DNA from: Actinopolymorpha singaporensis
GTDB taxonomy: Bacteria > Actinomycetota > Actinomycetes > Propionibacteriales > Actinopolymorphaceae
NCBI RefSeq assembly: GCF_900104745.1
Contig: NZ_LT629732.1
Span: 2,839,981-2,903,980 of the forward strand
Reading direction: 5' to 3'
DNA: 64,000 bases
Shown: one piece after another, positions 1 through 10,100 of the stretch
Numbering within the stretch: the first letter of the stretch is position 1
Layout of the letters: each line of letters starts with the position of its first letter
Made by a program: the position numbers and the translations under genes
Notes under the pieces: generated by a model
Database searches by the model: none
The model's input: only the letters and a program-made list of their open reading frames with translations
Told to the model about the DNA's origin: nothing

Positions 1-3000
1 GTCCCGATGCGTACCGTCCTCCACCACCCGGCCGTGGTCGACCACGACGATCCGGTCGGCGCGTTCGGCAGTGGTGAGCCGGTGCGCGATGAGCAGCGTG
101 GTGCGCTGCCGGGCCAGCGTCTCGGTCGCCTGGATGACCAGTGCCTCAGTGCCGGGGTCCAGCGCCGCGGTCGCCTCGTCCAGCAGCAGGATGTCGGGGT
201 CGACGAGGTACGCCCGGGCCAGCGCGAGCAGCTGCCGCTGCCCGGCGGACAGGTTGCGCCCGCGTTCGCCCACCGTGTGCAGGTAGCCGTCCCGCATCCG
301 GGCGACCGCCTGGTGCGCGCCCACCGCCCGCGCCGCCGCCTCGACCTCGGCGTCGGTGGCCTCCGGCCGTCCGTACGCGATGGCGTCACGGACGGTGCCC
401 GGGAAGAGGAACGCCTCCTGGGGTACGTAGCCGAGCCGGTGACGGTATCCGTCGAGGTCGAACTCGCGGACGTCCGTGCCGTCCACCCGAACGCTTCCGC
501 CGGTCGGGTCGTAGAACCGGGCGACCAGCTTCACCAGCGTGGTCTTCCCGGCGCCGGTCTCGCCGACGAGCGCGACCGTCTCACCCGCGCGTACTCGCAG
601 GTTGACGCCCTGCAAGGCATCGCCCGCGGCGTTCTGGTAGTGGAACCGCACGTCGTCGAAGACGATCTCGCCGGTGAGCCGGCCGACCTCCTCCGGGTGC
701 TCGGCCTGCGGTGTGGTGGTGGGCGTACGCAGCAGCTCGCTGATCCGGCGCAGGCCAACCCGCGCCTGCTGGTAGCCGTCGAAGACCTGCGAGAGCTGCT
801 GGACGGGGGAGAAGAACAGGTCGAGGTAGAGCAGGTAGGCGATCAGCGCGCCGGCGGTGAGGCTGCCGTCGTGCACCAGGCCGGCACCGACGCCGAGGAC
901 TACCGATGCCGCGGCCAGGTTGAGGAACTGCACGAACGGGAAGTACGTGCCGATGTAGCGCTGGGCCCGCAACCTGCTGACCCGGTAGGCGTCGCTCTTC
1001 TCCTCGAACCGGTTGGCGTTGTGCTCCTCGCGGCCGAACGCCTGCGCCACCCGCATCCCCGCGACGTTCTCCTGCAAGCTGGTGTTGACGACGCTGATCC
1101 GCTCCCGCGCCTCCTGGTAGGCCACCGAGGACTTCGCCCGGAAGATCAGCGTGGCCACGATCAGCACCGGCATCAACGTGAGCACCGCGAGGGCGAGCTC
1201 CCAGTTGATCCACACCAGCGCGACCAGGACGCCGACGAACTGCAGGATCGCGACCACCGCGGTCAGGAGCGAGGTCTGCAGGAACGACGACAGTGCGTCG
1301 ATGTCGGTGGTCATCCGGGTCATGATCCGGCCACCCATCTCGCGCTCGTAGTAGTCGAGACCGAGGCGCTGCAGGTGGGCGAACAGCTTGACCCGCAGGG
1401 AGTACAGCACGCGTTCGCCGGTGCGGCCGGCCACCCTCGTCTGGCCGATGTTGATCACCCAGTCGGTGATCACGACGCCGAGCGCGACCGCGGCCGCCAC
1501 CAGAACGACCGAGACCGCGTGCCGCTGGACCCCGGCGTCCACTCCGTGCCGGATCAGCAGCGGCAGGCACAGCGAGGCGATCGCGTCCGCTGCCACCAGA
1601 ACCAGCGCCAGCAGCAACGGCCGGCTGAACGGCCGGAGGGCACGCGGCAGGGTGAACCCCGGGTCGGGTTTCTGCGCGTCCTCCATGCTCACCTCGGGGA
1701 CGTCGCGGACCGGTGGCAGTTTCTCCACCTGGGCCAGCACTTCCGGCGTCGGCGGCATGCTGGCCAGCCAGCCCCCGCCCATACCGCCGCCCATACCGCC
1801 ACCGCCGCGGCCCCCACCGCCACCGAACCCGCCGCCGAGTCCGGTCGCCTGCTGCACCCGGGTCAGGTGGCTGGGCGTGTCGTCTCCGCGGCGTACCCAC
1901 AGCTCGGGGGTGATCCCGTCGACCTGGGCAGCCGTGTCAACCTCGGCTTGCGGGGTGTCGATCTCGGCCTCGCCGGCCTCGATGCCCTCGGCGTCCTCGC
2001 CCGGCCCGGACAACAGCAGCCGGTAGAGCGCGCACCTGCTGGTCAGTTCCTCGTCGGTGCCGACGTCGACGACGCGGCCCTCGTCGAGCACCGCGATCCG
2101 GTCGGCCAACTGCAGGGTCGAACGCCGGTGGGCGATGATGATCGTGGTCCGCCCGGCCATCACCTGGCGCAGGGTGGCGTGGATCTCCGCCTCGGTCTGG
2201 GAGTCGACCGCCGAGGTCGCGTCGTCGAGCACCAGCAGGGTCGGGTCGCTGAGCAGTGCCCGGGCCAGTGCGACCCGCTGCCGCTGGCCGCCGGACAGCG
2301 TGAGCCCCCGTTCGCCGACCACGGTGTCGTAGCTGTCCGGGAGCGCCTCGATGAAGTCGGTGGCCTCCGCTGCCCGGGCCGCGGCGCGCACCTGTTCGTC
2401 GGTGGCGTCCGGACGTCCGTAGGCGATGTTGGACCGCACGGTGTCGGAGAAGAGGAAGCTGTCCTCGAACACCAGGCCGATCCGGGCCCGCAGCGAGCTG
2501 AGGGTCAGGTCGCGGACGTCGTGCCCGTCGACCAGGACCGAGCCCCGCTGTACGTCGTAGAAGCGCGGCAGCAGTTGGGAGATCGTCGACTTGCCCGATC
2601 CCGCCGTACCCACCAGCGCGACCGTCTCGCCGGCGTTCACCTTCAGGGAAAGGCCCGACAGCACCGGGTCGGAGGCGAGGTAGCCGAAGTGCACGTCGCG
2701 GAGTTCGACCGCGCCCGGGCCGACCGGAAGCTCGATCGCGTCCGGCTTCTCGGTGATCACCGGGCGGGAGTCGATCACCTCGAACACCCGGATCACGCTG
2801 GCCCGGGCCTGCTGGCTCATGACCAGGAAGTTGGACAGCATCCGCACCGGCGCGACGAGTTGGCTCAGGTAGCTGGAGAACGCCAGGAAGGTGCCGAGGG
2901 TGATGTTGCCGCGTACGGCGAGGTAGCCGCCCAGGGCGAGGATGCCGACCTGGCCGAGCAGCGGGACCGCCTGCAGCGTGGGGCCGTAACGACTCGTCAG

Positions 3001-3876
3001 CCGGATGGCCCGCAGCCGGGAGCCGAAGAGGTTGCGCGCCTGGCGTTCGAGGCGGCCGAGCTCGCGGCGTTCCTGGCCGAAGCCCTTGACGACCCGGACG
3101 CCGGTGACCGCGGAGTCGACGATGCCGGCGACCTCGGCCGCCTGCTGCTGTGCGTCCCACGTGGCCGGGAAGAGCCGGCTGCGACTGTGGTAGCCGATCA
3201 TCAGCAACGCCGGCGCCACCGCGAGCGCGACCAACGTGAGCAGCGGCGACAGCCACACCATGATGGACAGCGAAATGACGAACAGCAGCAGGTTGCCCAG
3301 CATCATCGGCAGCATCTGCAGCAGGCCCTGCACCATCATGATGTCGCTGATCGACCGGCTGACCACCTGCCCGGTGTGCAGCTCGTCCTGGCGGGCGCCG
3401 TCCAGCCGGGACAGCGCGCGGAACAGGTCGCCGCGGATCGCGTGCTGGACGTCGAGCGCCAGCCGGCCGCCGAGGTAGCGGCGTACGAAACCCGCGCCGA
3501 ACGTCGTCAGGCCCAGTGCGAGCAGTACGCCGATCCACGGCAGCATCGGCGCCGTCCGGGCGATGATCACGTGGTCGACGATCTGGCGCTGGACCAGGGG
3601 GACGAACGCGCTCGCGGCCATCGCCACGATCGCCCCGCCGAAGCTGGCGAACACCAGAGGCCTTGACCGCCAGCAGTAGCGGGCGAGGCGGCGTACCCAC
3701 CTGTCGGCGGAGGACTGACCGGGGGCTCCAGGGGCTCCGGGGGATCCCGGGGATCCGGGGGAGCCGGAGGTGCCGAGGTCGGGTCGGCCGGGCTGTTCGG
3801 CTTGGTGGTTGCCGGCGGAGGTGCGCCGGCCCGGCTGCTGGGAGCCGTTGGACGAGGCTGTCGTGGCGGCGGTCAT
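1..3876 (-). CDS. Fused full-length ABC exporter (TMD-NBD-TMD-NBD), C-terminus cut by window edge
   Basis: An efflux-type ABC exporter with both halves in one chain, likely pumping a drug, lipid or metabolite out across the plasma membrane. 1,292 codons are visible; the last few tens lie beyond the left edge. The first membrane domain spans about residues 55-350. NBD1 has Walker A GTAGSGKST at 423-431, signature LSGGQ at 527-531, and Walker B ending D551-D552, so Asp sits where the catalytic Glu is expected. A glycine/methionine-rich linker at about 678-702 leads to the second membrane domain (about 745-1020). NBD2 has Walker A GETGAGKTT at 1105-1113, an unusual signature LSAGQ at 1209-1213, and D1233-E1234. 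One site is therefore degenerate, as in heterodimeric exporters. The ATG start overlaps the stop of the upstream MarR gene (ATGA), implying translational coupling. The substrate cannot be read from sequence. Confidence 0.93.
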   Translation of the reverse strand, partial: MTAATTASSNGSQQPGRRTSAGNHQAEQPGRPDLGTSGSPGSPGSPGAPGAPGQSSADRWVRRLARYCWRSRPLVFASFGGAIVAMAASAFVPLVQRQIVDHVIIARTAPMLPWIGVLLALGLTTFGAGFVRRYLGGRLALDVQHAIRGDLFRALSRLDGARQDELHTGQVVSRSISDIMMVQGLLQMLPMMLGNLLLFVISLSIMVWLSPLLTLVALAVAPALLMIGYHSRSRLFPATWDAQQQAAEVAGIVDSAVTGVRVVKGFGQERRELGRLERQARNLFGSRLRAIRLTSRYGPTLQAVPLLGQVGILALGGYLAVRGNITLGTFLAFSSYLSQLVAPVRMLSNFLVMSQQARASVIRVFEVIDSRPVITEKPDAIELPVGPGAVELRDVHFGYLASDPVLSGLSLKVNAGETVALVGTAGSGKSTISQLLPRFYDVQRGSVLVDGHDVRDLTLSSLRARIGLVFEDSFLFSDTVRSNIAYGRPDATDEQVRAAARAAEATDFIEALPDSYDTVVGERGLTLSGGQRQRVALARALLSDPTLLVLDDATSAVDSQTEAEIHATLRQVMAGRTTIIIAHRRSTLQLADRIAVLDEGRVVDVGTDEELTSRCALYRLLLSGPGEDAEGIEAGEAEIDTPQAEVDTAAQVDGITPELWVRRGDDTPSHLTRVQQATGLGGGFGGGGGRGGGGMGGGMGGGWLASMPPTPEVLAQVEKLPPVRDVPEVSMEDAQKPDPGFTLPRALRPFSRPLLLALVLVAADAIASLCLPLLIRHGVDAGVQRHAVSVVLVAAAVALGVVITDWVINIGQTRVAGRTGERVLYSLRVKLFAHLQRLGLDYYEREMGGRIMTRMTTDIDALSSFLQTSLLTAVVAILQFVGVLVALVWINWELALAVLTLMPVLIVATLIFRAKSSVAYQEARERISVVNTSLQENVAGMRVAQAFGREEHNANRFEEKSDAYRVSRLRAQRYIGTYFPFVQFLNLAAASVVLGVGAGLVHDGSLTAGALIAYLLYLDLFFSPVQQLSQVFDGYQQARVGLRRISELLRTPTTTPQAEHPEEVGRLTGEIVFDDVRFHYQNAAGDALQGVNLRVRAGETVALVGETGAGKTTLVKLVARFYDPTGGSVRVDGTDVREFDLDGYRHRLGYVPQEAFLFPGTVRDAIAYGRPEATDAEVEAAARAVGAHQAVARMRDGYLHTVGERGRNLSAGQRQLLALARAYLVDPDILLLDEATAALDPGTEALVIQATETLARQRTTLLIAHRLTTAERADRIVVVDHGRVVEDGTHRD

Positions 3877-4415
3877 CTGGTGGCGGGCACCTCGGCTTCC
3901 GGCGACGGTGGGGTCTGGAGGTCTGTGGGTTCCTTCGCGGCGGCGGCTTCCTTCGCCGCTGTGGCTTTCGGGGCCTGGTCCTTCGCGGAGGGGGAGTGCC
4001 GGGCCCAGCGCGCGTCCATCGCGTCGTCGACCTCGGCGAGCTGGCCGAGGAGTGCGTCCGGGGCGGAGATCTCCGCCAGCAGCGGGCGCAACCGGTCGCC
4101 GTAGGCGATCTCGGCTTGAGCAAGCGCTTCCCGTCCCTCCGTGGTGAGGGCGAGGCGTACGACGCGGCGGTCACCGGGTTCCCCGCGCCGGGTCAGCAGC
4201 CCGGCGGCGACCAGTCCTTCGACGACGACGGTGATCGCGGGCTTGCTGGTGGCGAGGCGGGTCGCGATGTGGGTGGAGCGCTCGGTGCCCCGGGAGACCA
4301 GCTCCAGGATCCGGAACTGCGCCAGGCTCAGCCCCGCGTCGGCACGCTCCAGCAACCGCGCCAACCGGACGATGGCTCGCACGGCACGCTCGACCGAAGG
4401 TTCGTCATCTTTCAC
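3873..4415 (-). CDS. MarR-family transcriptional regulator
   Basis: A 180-residue winged-helix regulator. The N-terminal two thirds match the MarR fold: a helical dimerisation start, an HTH around the segment THIATRLATSKPAITVVVEG, and a wing with RRGEPGDRR before LTTEGREAL. From about residue 145 the protein carries an Ala/Glu/Lys/Pro-rich tail absent from most MarR proteins. The start is GTG with no clear Shine-Dalgarno sequence, and the leader is very short. Its stop overlaps the start of the downstream ABC exporter gene, so it probably represses or senses the substrate of that exporter. A palindrome just upstream of the start is a candidate autoregulatory operator. Confidence 0.9.
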   Translation of the reverse strand: MKDDEPSVERAVRAIVRLARLLERADAGLSLAQFRILELVSRGTERSTHIATRLATSKPAITVVVEGLVAAGLLTRRGEPGDRRVVRLALTTEGREALAQAEIAYGDRLRPLLAEISAPDALLGQLAEVDDAMDARWARHSPSAKDQAPKATAAKEAAAAKEPTDLQTPPSPEAEVPATR

Positions 4416-4416
4416 A

Positions 4417-4437
4417 GTTAAGGAGGCTAACCGTTAG
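4417..4437. promoter_or_regulatory. Palindromic candidate MarR operator
   Basis: CTAAC-C-GTTAG at 4427-4437 is a perfect inverted repeat, and GTTA at 4417-4420 also pairs with TAAC at 4428-4431. The cluster lies immediately upstream of the MarR start codon, where autorepressing MarR proteins usually bind. Binding is inferred, not shown. Confidence 0.4.
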
Positions 4438-4606
4438 GGCGGCGAATGTCCCGCCCGTCCGGCCTGATCCGGCCAGTCCGGGACATCCCTCCCTTCGCCA
4501 CGGCGGGGAGCCGGACGCTTCATGGACGACCGGGGCTCCCGCAGTGCTAATTTGGGCGAGTGACCAAATCGGCTGAACGATCCTTCTCGCGCGGCGAGGT
4601 CGCGTC

Positions 4607-5113
4607 ATGAAGGTGCTCGACACACCGCAGCCGCCGAGCGGGCTGCGCCGGCTCTTCTTCCGGCTGCCCGTCCACCTCTACCGGGCCCACCTCGGTCGCC
4701 TGCTGGGCGGCAGGTTCATGCTGCTCACCCACACCGGCCGGGTGTCGGGCCGTCCTCGCCAGGTGGTGATCGAGGCGATCGAACATGACCCGCGCGACGG
4801 GAGCTACGTCGGCCCGTCGGGGTACGGCCGGCGTTCGGACTGGTACCGCAACGTCCTCGTCAACCCGGACGTGACAGTTCAGGTCGGCGGGCGCGTGCGG
4901 GCGATGACCGCGGCCCCGCTGCCGCCGGCGGAGGGTGGGGAGCTGATGGCTCGGTACGCCGCCCGGTATCCGCGGCTCGCGCCCAGGCTTGCCCGCTTCA
5001 TGGGCTTCGAGGTGGACGGCAGCCAGGGTGACTACCGCGCGGTCGGCGAGCGCATTTCGTTCGTACGTTTCACTCCTCGGCACCTATCATCTCCGGGTGA
5101 CCGAGGGACCTGA
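4607..5113 (+). CDS. Deazaflavin (F420)-dependent nitroreductase family protein
   Basis: A 168-residue protein of the DDN/DUF385 split-barrel family, whose members use the actinobacterial cofactor F420H2 to reduce quinones, nitro compounds or other electrophiles. Family marks are the N-terminal amphipathic stretch, LLTHTGRVSGRPRQVVIEAIEHD, and the DWYRNVLVNPDVTVQVGG segment that forms the cofactor pocket. Length is normal for the family. It is divergent from the MarR/ABC operon, and its end overlaps the GTG start of the next gene by 17 bases, so the two are probably cotranscribed. F420 use is inferred from family. Confidence 0.85.
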   Translation: MKVLDTPQPPSGLRRLFFRLPVHLYRAHLGRLLGGRFMLLTHTGRVSGRPRQVVIEAIEHDPRDGSYVGPSGYGRRSDWYRNVLVNPDVTVQVGGRVRAMTAAPLPPAEGGELMARYAARYPRLAPRLARFMGFEVDGSQGDYRAVGERISFVRFTPRHLSSPGDRGT

Positions 5114-5657
5114 GCTGACCACCGAGCGACTGCTGCTGCGCAGGTGGCGGGAAAGTGACCGTGCGCCGTTCGCGGCGATGAACGCCGACCCGGCCGTGAT
5201 GGAACACTTCGTCAATCCGTTGAGCGAGGCCGACAGCGACGCCTTCGTCGACCGGATGGAGGCCGGCTTCGAGCGGGACGGCTTCGGCCTGTGGGCAGTG
5301 GAGGTCCGCGAGACCGGCGACTTCATCGGGCTCACCGGGCTGTCCCCGGTGGGTTTCGACGCGCCGTTCGTCCCGGCGGTGGAGGTCGGCTGGCGGCTCG
5401 CCCACCATGCGTGGGGTCGCGGGTACGCACCCGAAGCCGCCAGGGCGGCGCTCACATTCGCCTTCGAGACGGTCGGCCTGACCGAGGTGGTGTCGTTCAC
5501 CGCGCCGGTCAACGAACGTTCGCAGTCGGTGATGCGCAAGATCGGCATGCGCCGGGACCCGGACGGCGATTTCGACCACCCGCGCGTTCCGGAGGGGCAC
5601 CCGATCCGTTGGCACGTGCTGTGGCGGATCACCGTGGACGACTGGCGTACGGCGTGA
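5097..5657 (+). CDS. GNAT-family N-acetyltransferase (RimJ/RimL type)
   Basis: A 186-residue acetyltransferase of the Acetyltransf_3 group, which moves acetyl from acetyl-CoA to an amine, often a protein N-terminus or small molecule. It opens with the typical LTTERLLLRRWRESD and has the acetyl-CoA loop in the GWRLAHHAWGRGYAPEA region, followed by the NERSQSVMRKIGM motif. The frame stays open further upstream, but GTG at 5097 is chosen because homology begins a few residues later and the gene then overlaps its neighbour by only 17 bases. The stop shares bases with the next gene's GTG. Confidence 0.88.
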   Translation: MTEGPELTTERLLLRRWRESDRAPFAAMNADPAVMEHFVNPLSEADSDAFVDRMEAGFERDGFGLWAVEVRETGDFIGLTGLSPVGFDAPFVPAVEVGWRLAHHAWGRGYAPEAARAALTFAFETVGLTEVVSFTAPVNERSQSVMRKIGMRRDPDGDFDHPRVPEGHPIRWHVLWRITVDDWRTA

Positions 5658-6658
5658 GCCTTGGCGGCGTCGGGGACGTGACCGCGGGGCAGGTGGCCGA
5701 GGCGTTCGAGCTGGGTACGCCGACCGGGGAGCTGGTTCTCGTCCAGCACACGGTGTCGCGGACGTGGCGGCTGACCACGAGCGCCGGCCGCTTTCTGGTG
5801 AAGGAACTCTGGCCGGACGGGGACCCGCCGTGGGCCGGCGAGCTCAACCGGACAAGGGACTTCGAGGAACGCGTCGCGGCCGCGGGTATCCGGATCCCGG
5901 TGCCGGTGCCACCGCCGGCCAAGGCGTACGGCTGGACGTCGCGGGTCGCCGGACGCGGTGCGTACCGTGTCACCGAATGGATCGAGCACCGCAAGGTCAC
6001 CGCCGATGACGACCTCGGCGAATGGCTTGGACTCACGCTCGCGGCCCTGCACAGCCTCGAGCTCCACCCCGGTAACGGCGGCGACCTCGAGCCCTTCTAC
6101 TACGTGCACCCGGCCGGTCGCTGGCACGAGTGGGCAGCACAGGCACGGCGGCAGGGCCGTCCCTGGGCAGCGGAGTTCGACGGCCGGCTGGACGGCTACC
6201 TACGTCTGACCGAACGCGTGCGGACGACCTACTCCGGCATCGGCGACCACGTGCTGACCCACCGGGACATGGTTCCGTTCAACGTCCTGATGACACCGAC
6301 CGGGCCGGTACTCGCCGACTGGGACGTGATCGGCCCGGACAGCGCGAGCCTGGAGACCGGGTTCGCCGCCGTGACGTTCGCGTTCCGGGATCCCCACGCC
6401 GTCCGGCACACGCTCGCGTCCTACGCCGCGCACGGCGGCGTGCTCGTCGGCGGCCTCGGTGAGAACCTCTTCGCCCACAAGCTCGGCAGCGAACTCGGCC
6501 GGCTGGCGGACCTGGTCGACGCGGTTGTCACCGGCACTCCGCTGACCGGATGGATGACGCGGTACGCCGATCCGGCCGCGGGCGTCGCGGACGCGATGGC
6601 GGAGGTGGCGGCCGCGGAGGACCGGCTTCGGCGGCTGGCCGCGGACCTCGGCGTCTGA
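5654..6658 (+). CDS. Aminoglycoside phosphotransferase-fold kinase
   Basis: A 334-residue protein with the APH/choline-kinase fold. The nucleotide-binding half includes FLVKELWPDGD (candidate ATP-contacting Lys). The catalytic loop reads HRDMVPFNVL (HxDxxxxN type), and the metal-binding Asp follows in VLADWDVIG. These kinases phosphorylate hydroxylated small molecules; substrate and any antibiotic resistance role cannot be inferred here. The start is GTG at 5654, overlapping the TGA of the upstream acetyltransferase by GTGA. The reading frame is open far upstream, but that part is antisense-like sequence within the neighbour. Confidence 0.85.
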   Translation: MSLGGVGDVTAGQVAEAFELGTPTGELVLVQHTVSRTWRLTTSAGRFLVKELWPDGDPPWAGELNRTRDFEERVAAAGIRIPVPVPPPAKAYGWTSRVAGRGAYRVTEWIEHRKVTADDDLGEWLGLTLAALHSLELHPGNGGDLEPFYYVHPAGRWHEWAAQARRQGRPWAAEFDGRLDGYLRLTERVRTTYSGIGDHVLTHRDMVPFNVLMTPTGPVLADWDVIGPDSASLETGFAAVTFAFRDPHAVRHTLASYAAHGGVLVGGLGENLFAHKLGSELGRLADLVDAVVTGTPLTGWMTRYADPAAGVADAMAEVAAAEDRLRRLAADLGV

Positions 6659-6672
6659 CGTCGGCCGCCGGG

Positions 6673-7071
6673 TCAGGGCCGCGGGGGTTCGCGGCGCAGC
6701 GACACCCGGCGGTGGGCGATGCGCCAGCCGTCCGGCGTACGCCGCACCACGTCCTCGTAGACCCCGCTGCCGACGGATCCGTCGCGCCGTACGCCGAGGA
6801 ACTTCGAGCGGGCCGTCACCTCGCCGTCGTGCTCGGCCACGACGACGTTGGTCACCAGATGCGCGACGGGATTCCGATCGCCCAGGTCGAGCGCGGAGGC
6901 GCGGATCGCCTGTATGCCGTTCAGGGTCTCACCGCCCATCGGTGTCAGGTCGTAGCCGACGTCGTCGGTGAAGACCTCGCCGAGGCGGTCCAGTGCGCCG
7001 TCGTCGACGAGATGGCCGTGCAGGGCGAGGAGTTCGTGGATGGCGAGCCGGTCCTCGGTCGTCAGGGTCAT
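6673..7071 (-). CDS. SnoaL-like / NTF2-fold protein
   Basis: A 132-residue single-domain protein of the NTF2-like superfamily (SnoaL_4 type). It begins with LTTEDRLAIHELLALHGHLVDDGALDRLGEVFTDD, the helix-strand pattern typical of the family, and ends with a strand containing DGWRIAHRRVSLRRE. Members act as small hydrolases, isomerases or ligand binders, so no specific reaction is assigned. It lies 58 bases after the GH92 gene on the same strand and may be cotranscribed, and it converges with the phosphotransferase. Confidence 0.8.
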   Translation of the reverse strand: MTLTTEDRLAIHELLALHGHLVDDGALDRLGEVFTDDVGYDLTPMGGETLNGIQAIRASALDLGDRNPVAHLVTNVVVAEHDGEVTARSKFLGVRRDGSVGSGVYEDVVRRTPDGWRIAHRRVSLRREPPRP

Positions 7072-7129
7072 GCGCGGATCCTGCCCTGCGCCGAGCAGGG
7101 ACTCGCCGACCGCCTCGCGAACGCACCGG

Positions 7130-10100
7130 TCAGCTCGGGGTCACCGGGGCGGTGGGGGAGGAGGCTGGGCCGGTGCCGAGCAGGTTCGTGGCCGCGACGG
7201 TGAAGGTGTACGCGACACCGGCGGAAAGGCCGGGCACCGTCGTCTCGGTGACGTCCGCGGCGACGGTTGCCGGATCCAGCGCGGTGCCGTCGCGGTAGGG
7301 CGTCACGACGTACCCGGTCAGCGGAGCTCCGCCGTCGAACGCCGGCGGCCTCCACGTCACCGTGGCACTGCGTGCGTCCGCTGCCGCCGACACCTGTGTG
7401 GGCGCGTCCGGTGGCGAGGGCAGCGCGTACACCTCGAACTCCGCCAGCCCCACGTTGGGACCGCTCCCGCCCTCGACCTGGAAACGTACCCACCTGAAGG
7501 TCTTCGGGGCGAACGTCACCGTCGCGGCCGCGCCGTCCGGCGGGACGTCGCGCACCGCGACGGTGCTTCCGTCGTCGAAGGTCAGCGTCCCTCCGTGCAC
7601 GTCGTCGATGCCGGCCCGGTCGTGCAGGACGATCCGGTCCGCGGTGACCGCTCTCTCCCAGCTCAGCCGCACCCACGGGTTCTGTTCGCCTGCCGACGCC
7701 CAGTCACCCGCGTCGGGGCTGCCGACCACGCCGTCACGTACCTTGTCCGGCCCGTAGTTGTCGTTGTAGGAGGACGAGGCCGTCGCGGTCACCCCCGGCC
7801 AGCGGGCGGCGTTCCCGCGCAGCAGTCCCACGTCGAGCGCCAGTCGGATCCGTTTCGTCGCCCGCACGCCGGACCCGTCGGTGGCAGTGGCCGACACGAG
7901 CACGTCGCCGTCGCGGTCCCGGACGGTCAGCACGCCGTCGGCGTCGACCGAGGCCTTGTCGGTCGGCGGGCCGCCGGGCTCGGTGACGGCCCAGACGGCC
8001 TTGTGCAGCGAGCGTTCCGGGCTGAAGGTTGCGGTCAGCCGCACCGAGGAGTAGGGCTCGGCGATGACGTCCGGCCCGGCGATCTCGATGCGTCGCACGG
8101 GCAGGCACAGGCCGAGATCCTGGCCGTCAAGGGCGGCTTGCGCCGCGCCGGCGATCAGCGCGTGACCGGCGTCGTTGGGATGTACGCCGTCCGCCGCGAT
8201 GTGCCGCGACGCCGACCACGTGCCGCGTACGTCCACCGCGTGCGCGTTCGGGAACTCCCGCGCCACGTCAAGCACGACTTGCGCGTATGCGTCGGCGACC
8301 TCCTGGCTGCCCTTGTCGTACGGCGCGTACTGGTCCCAGGCGGTGGGAGCGATCCCGGGATCGGCCACCAACACCACCGGGACGGGCCGTCCGGTCTCCG
8401 CCGTGCGTGCGTGGGACACGATCGACCGCAGGTGGCTGCGATACTCGCTCAGCCGCTGGGGGTCGGATCCGTACAACCGGACGTCGTTGATGCCGGTCTC
8501 CACCACGACCACATCGGTGGGCCGGAGGTCCGGTGCCGCCAGCAGGAACTGCTCCTCGGTCTGGGCGGAGAGGCTGCTGGAGACGGCCCGGTTGGTCAAC
8601 GGGCGGCAGGTCTGCGCCGCCACGATCGCCGGCCAGGCCCGGTCCGGCCGGGACGCGCCCAGACCGGCGACGTAGGAGTGGCCGAAGGCCAGCACCCGCC
8701 CGGTCGTCTCCCGAGCAGCCGTCTCCCGGTCAGCCGTCTCCCGGACAGCCGGCTCCCGGCTCACCGACGCGACGGCCGTGCCGGCAGGGATCACGACCGG
8801 GTCGGTGCGGGCGGACGCGGGACCGGTGCCGACGACGTTCGTGGCCGCCACCGTGAACTCGTACGCCTGACCGGCGGCCAGGCCGGGCACGCGGGCGCTC
8901 TCCACTCCCGCCTCCACCCGCACCGGGTCCAGTGCGGTGCCGTCGCGGTAGGGCGTGACGACGTAACCGGTCAGCGGCGTGCCGCCGTCGAACGCGGGCG
9001 GCACCCACGAGACCGTGGCCGCGCCCTCCGTGCCCGCGGCGGGAGTGGCGGTCACGTCGAGCGGGACGGTCGGCACCGACGGCCGGGCGGAGACCTCGAA
9101 CTCGGCCAGGCCCACGTTGGGGCCGGATCCACCCTCGACCTGGAACCGCACCCAGGTGAACGTCCTTGCCGCGAAGTCCACCGCCAGCGGCTTCCCGTCG
9201 CCGGGCAGGTCACTGACCCGCACGGTGCTTCCGTCGCTGAAGCTCAACGTGCCGCCGTTCGCGTCGTCGACCCCGGGCCGGTCGTACAACGTGATCCGGT
9301 CGGCAAGGACAGGTTGCGCCCATGCCAGTTGCACCCAGGGGTTCTGTTCACCGGCGGAGGCCCACTCTCCGGAGCCCGCGCCGAATCCGTCGTGCACCCG
9401 GGCGGGACCGTAGTTCGCGTCGTACCGCGACGAGGCGGTTGCGGTGACGCCCGGCCACCGGGCGGCGTTGGCGCGGGCGAGCTCCGGGTCGAGTGCGATG
9501 GTCACGGCGGCGGTGGCGCTGACGTGGCCCTCGTCCGCCGCGGTGGCCCGGACGAGCAGGTCGCCGTCGCGGTGATTGACGGTGAGCAGACCGTCCTGGT
9601 CGATCTCGGCCTTGTCGGTGGGCGACCCGTCCGGTTCGGTGACCGCCCAGGTGGCTTCCTTCCGGGTGGTGTCGGCGGGGGTGAACTCAGCAGTGAACCG
9701 CACCGAGCCGTACGGCTGGGCCACCTCCCTGGGGCCGGCGATCTCGATACCCGTGGCAAGGACGGGCTCACCGCGTTCGGGTCCGGTGCCGACGAGGTTG
9801 CGGGCCGCCACGGTGAAGTCGTACGCCTTCGGGTCGGACAGTCCGGTCACCACCGCCTCGTTCGCGGTCTCGGGCACCTCCACGGTGTCGGTGACCTGCC
9901 CGCCGCGGTAGGCCCGCACGACGTAGCCGGTGATCGGCGCGCCGCCGTCGAAGGCCGGCGGCCGCCACGAGACGCTCGCCTGCGTTCCCGAGCGCTCGAC
10001 CGAGACGTCCCTCGGCGCGTCCGGCGCGGAGGGCACGGCGTACACCTCGATCTCGGACATGCCCGGGTTGAGCCCGGTGCCGCCCCGGATCTGGAAACGT

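Noticed and set aside
7-3666. A 1,219-codon open frame on the plus strand
   Set aside because: It runs codon for codon opposite the ABC exporter gene. Its translation is His/Gln/Arg/Pro-rich low-complexity sequence with no domain, whereas the minus strand encodes clear Walker and signature motifs.
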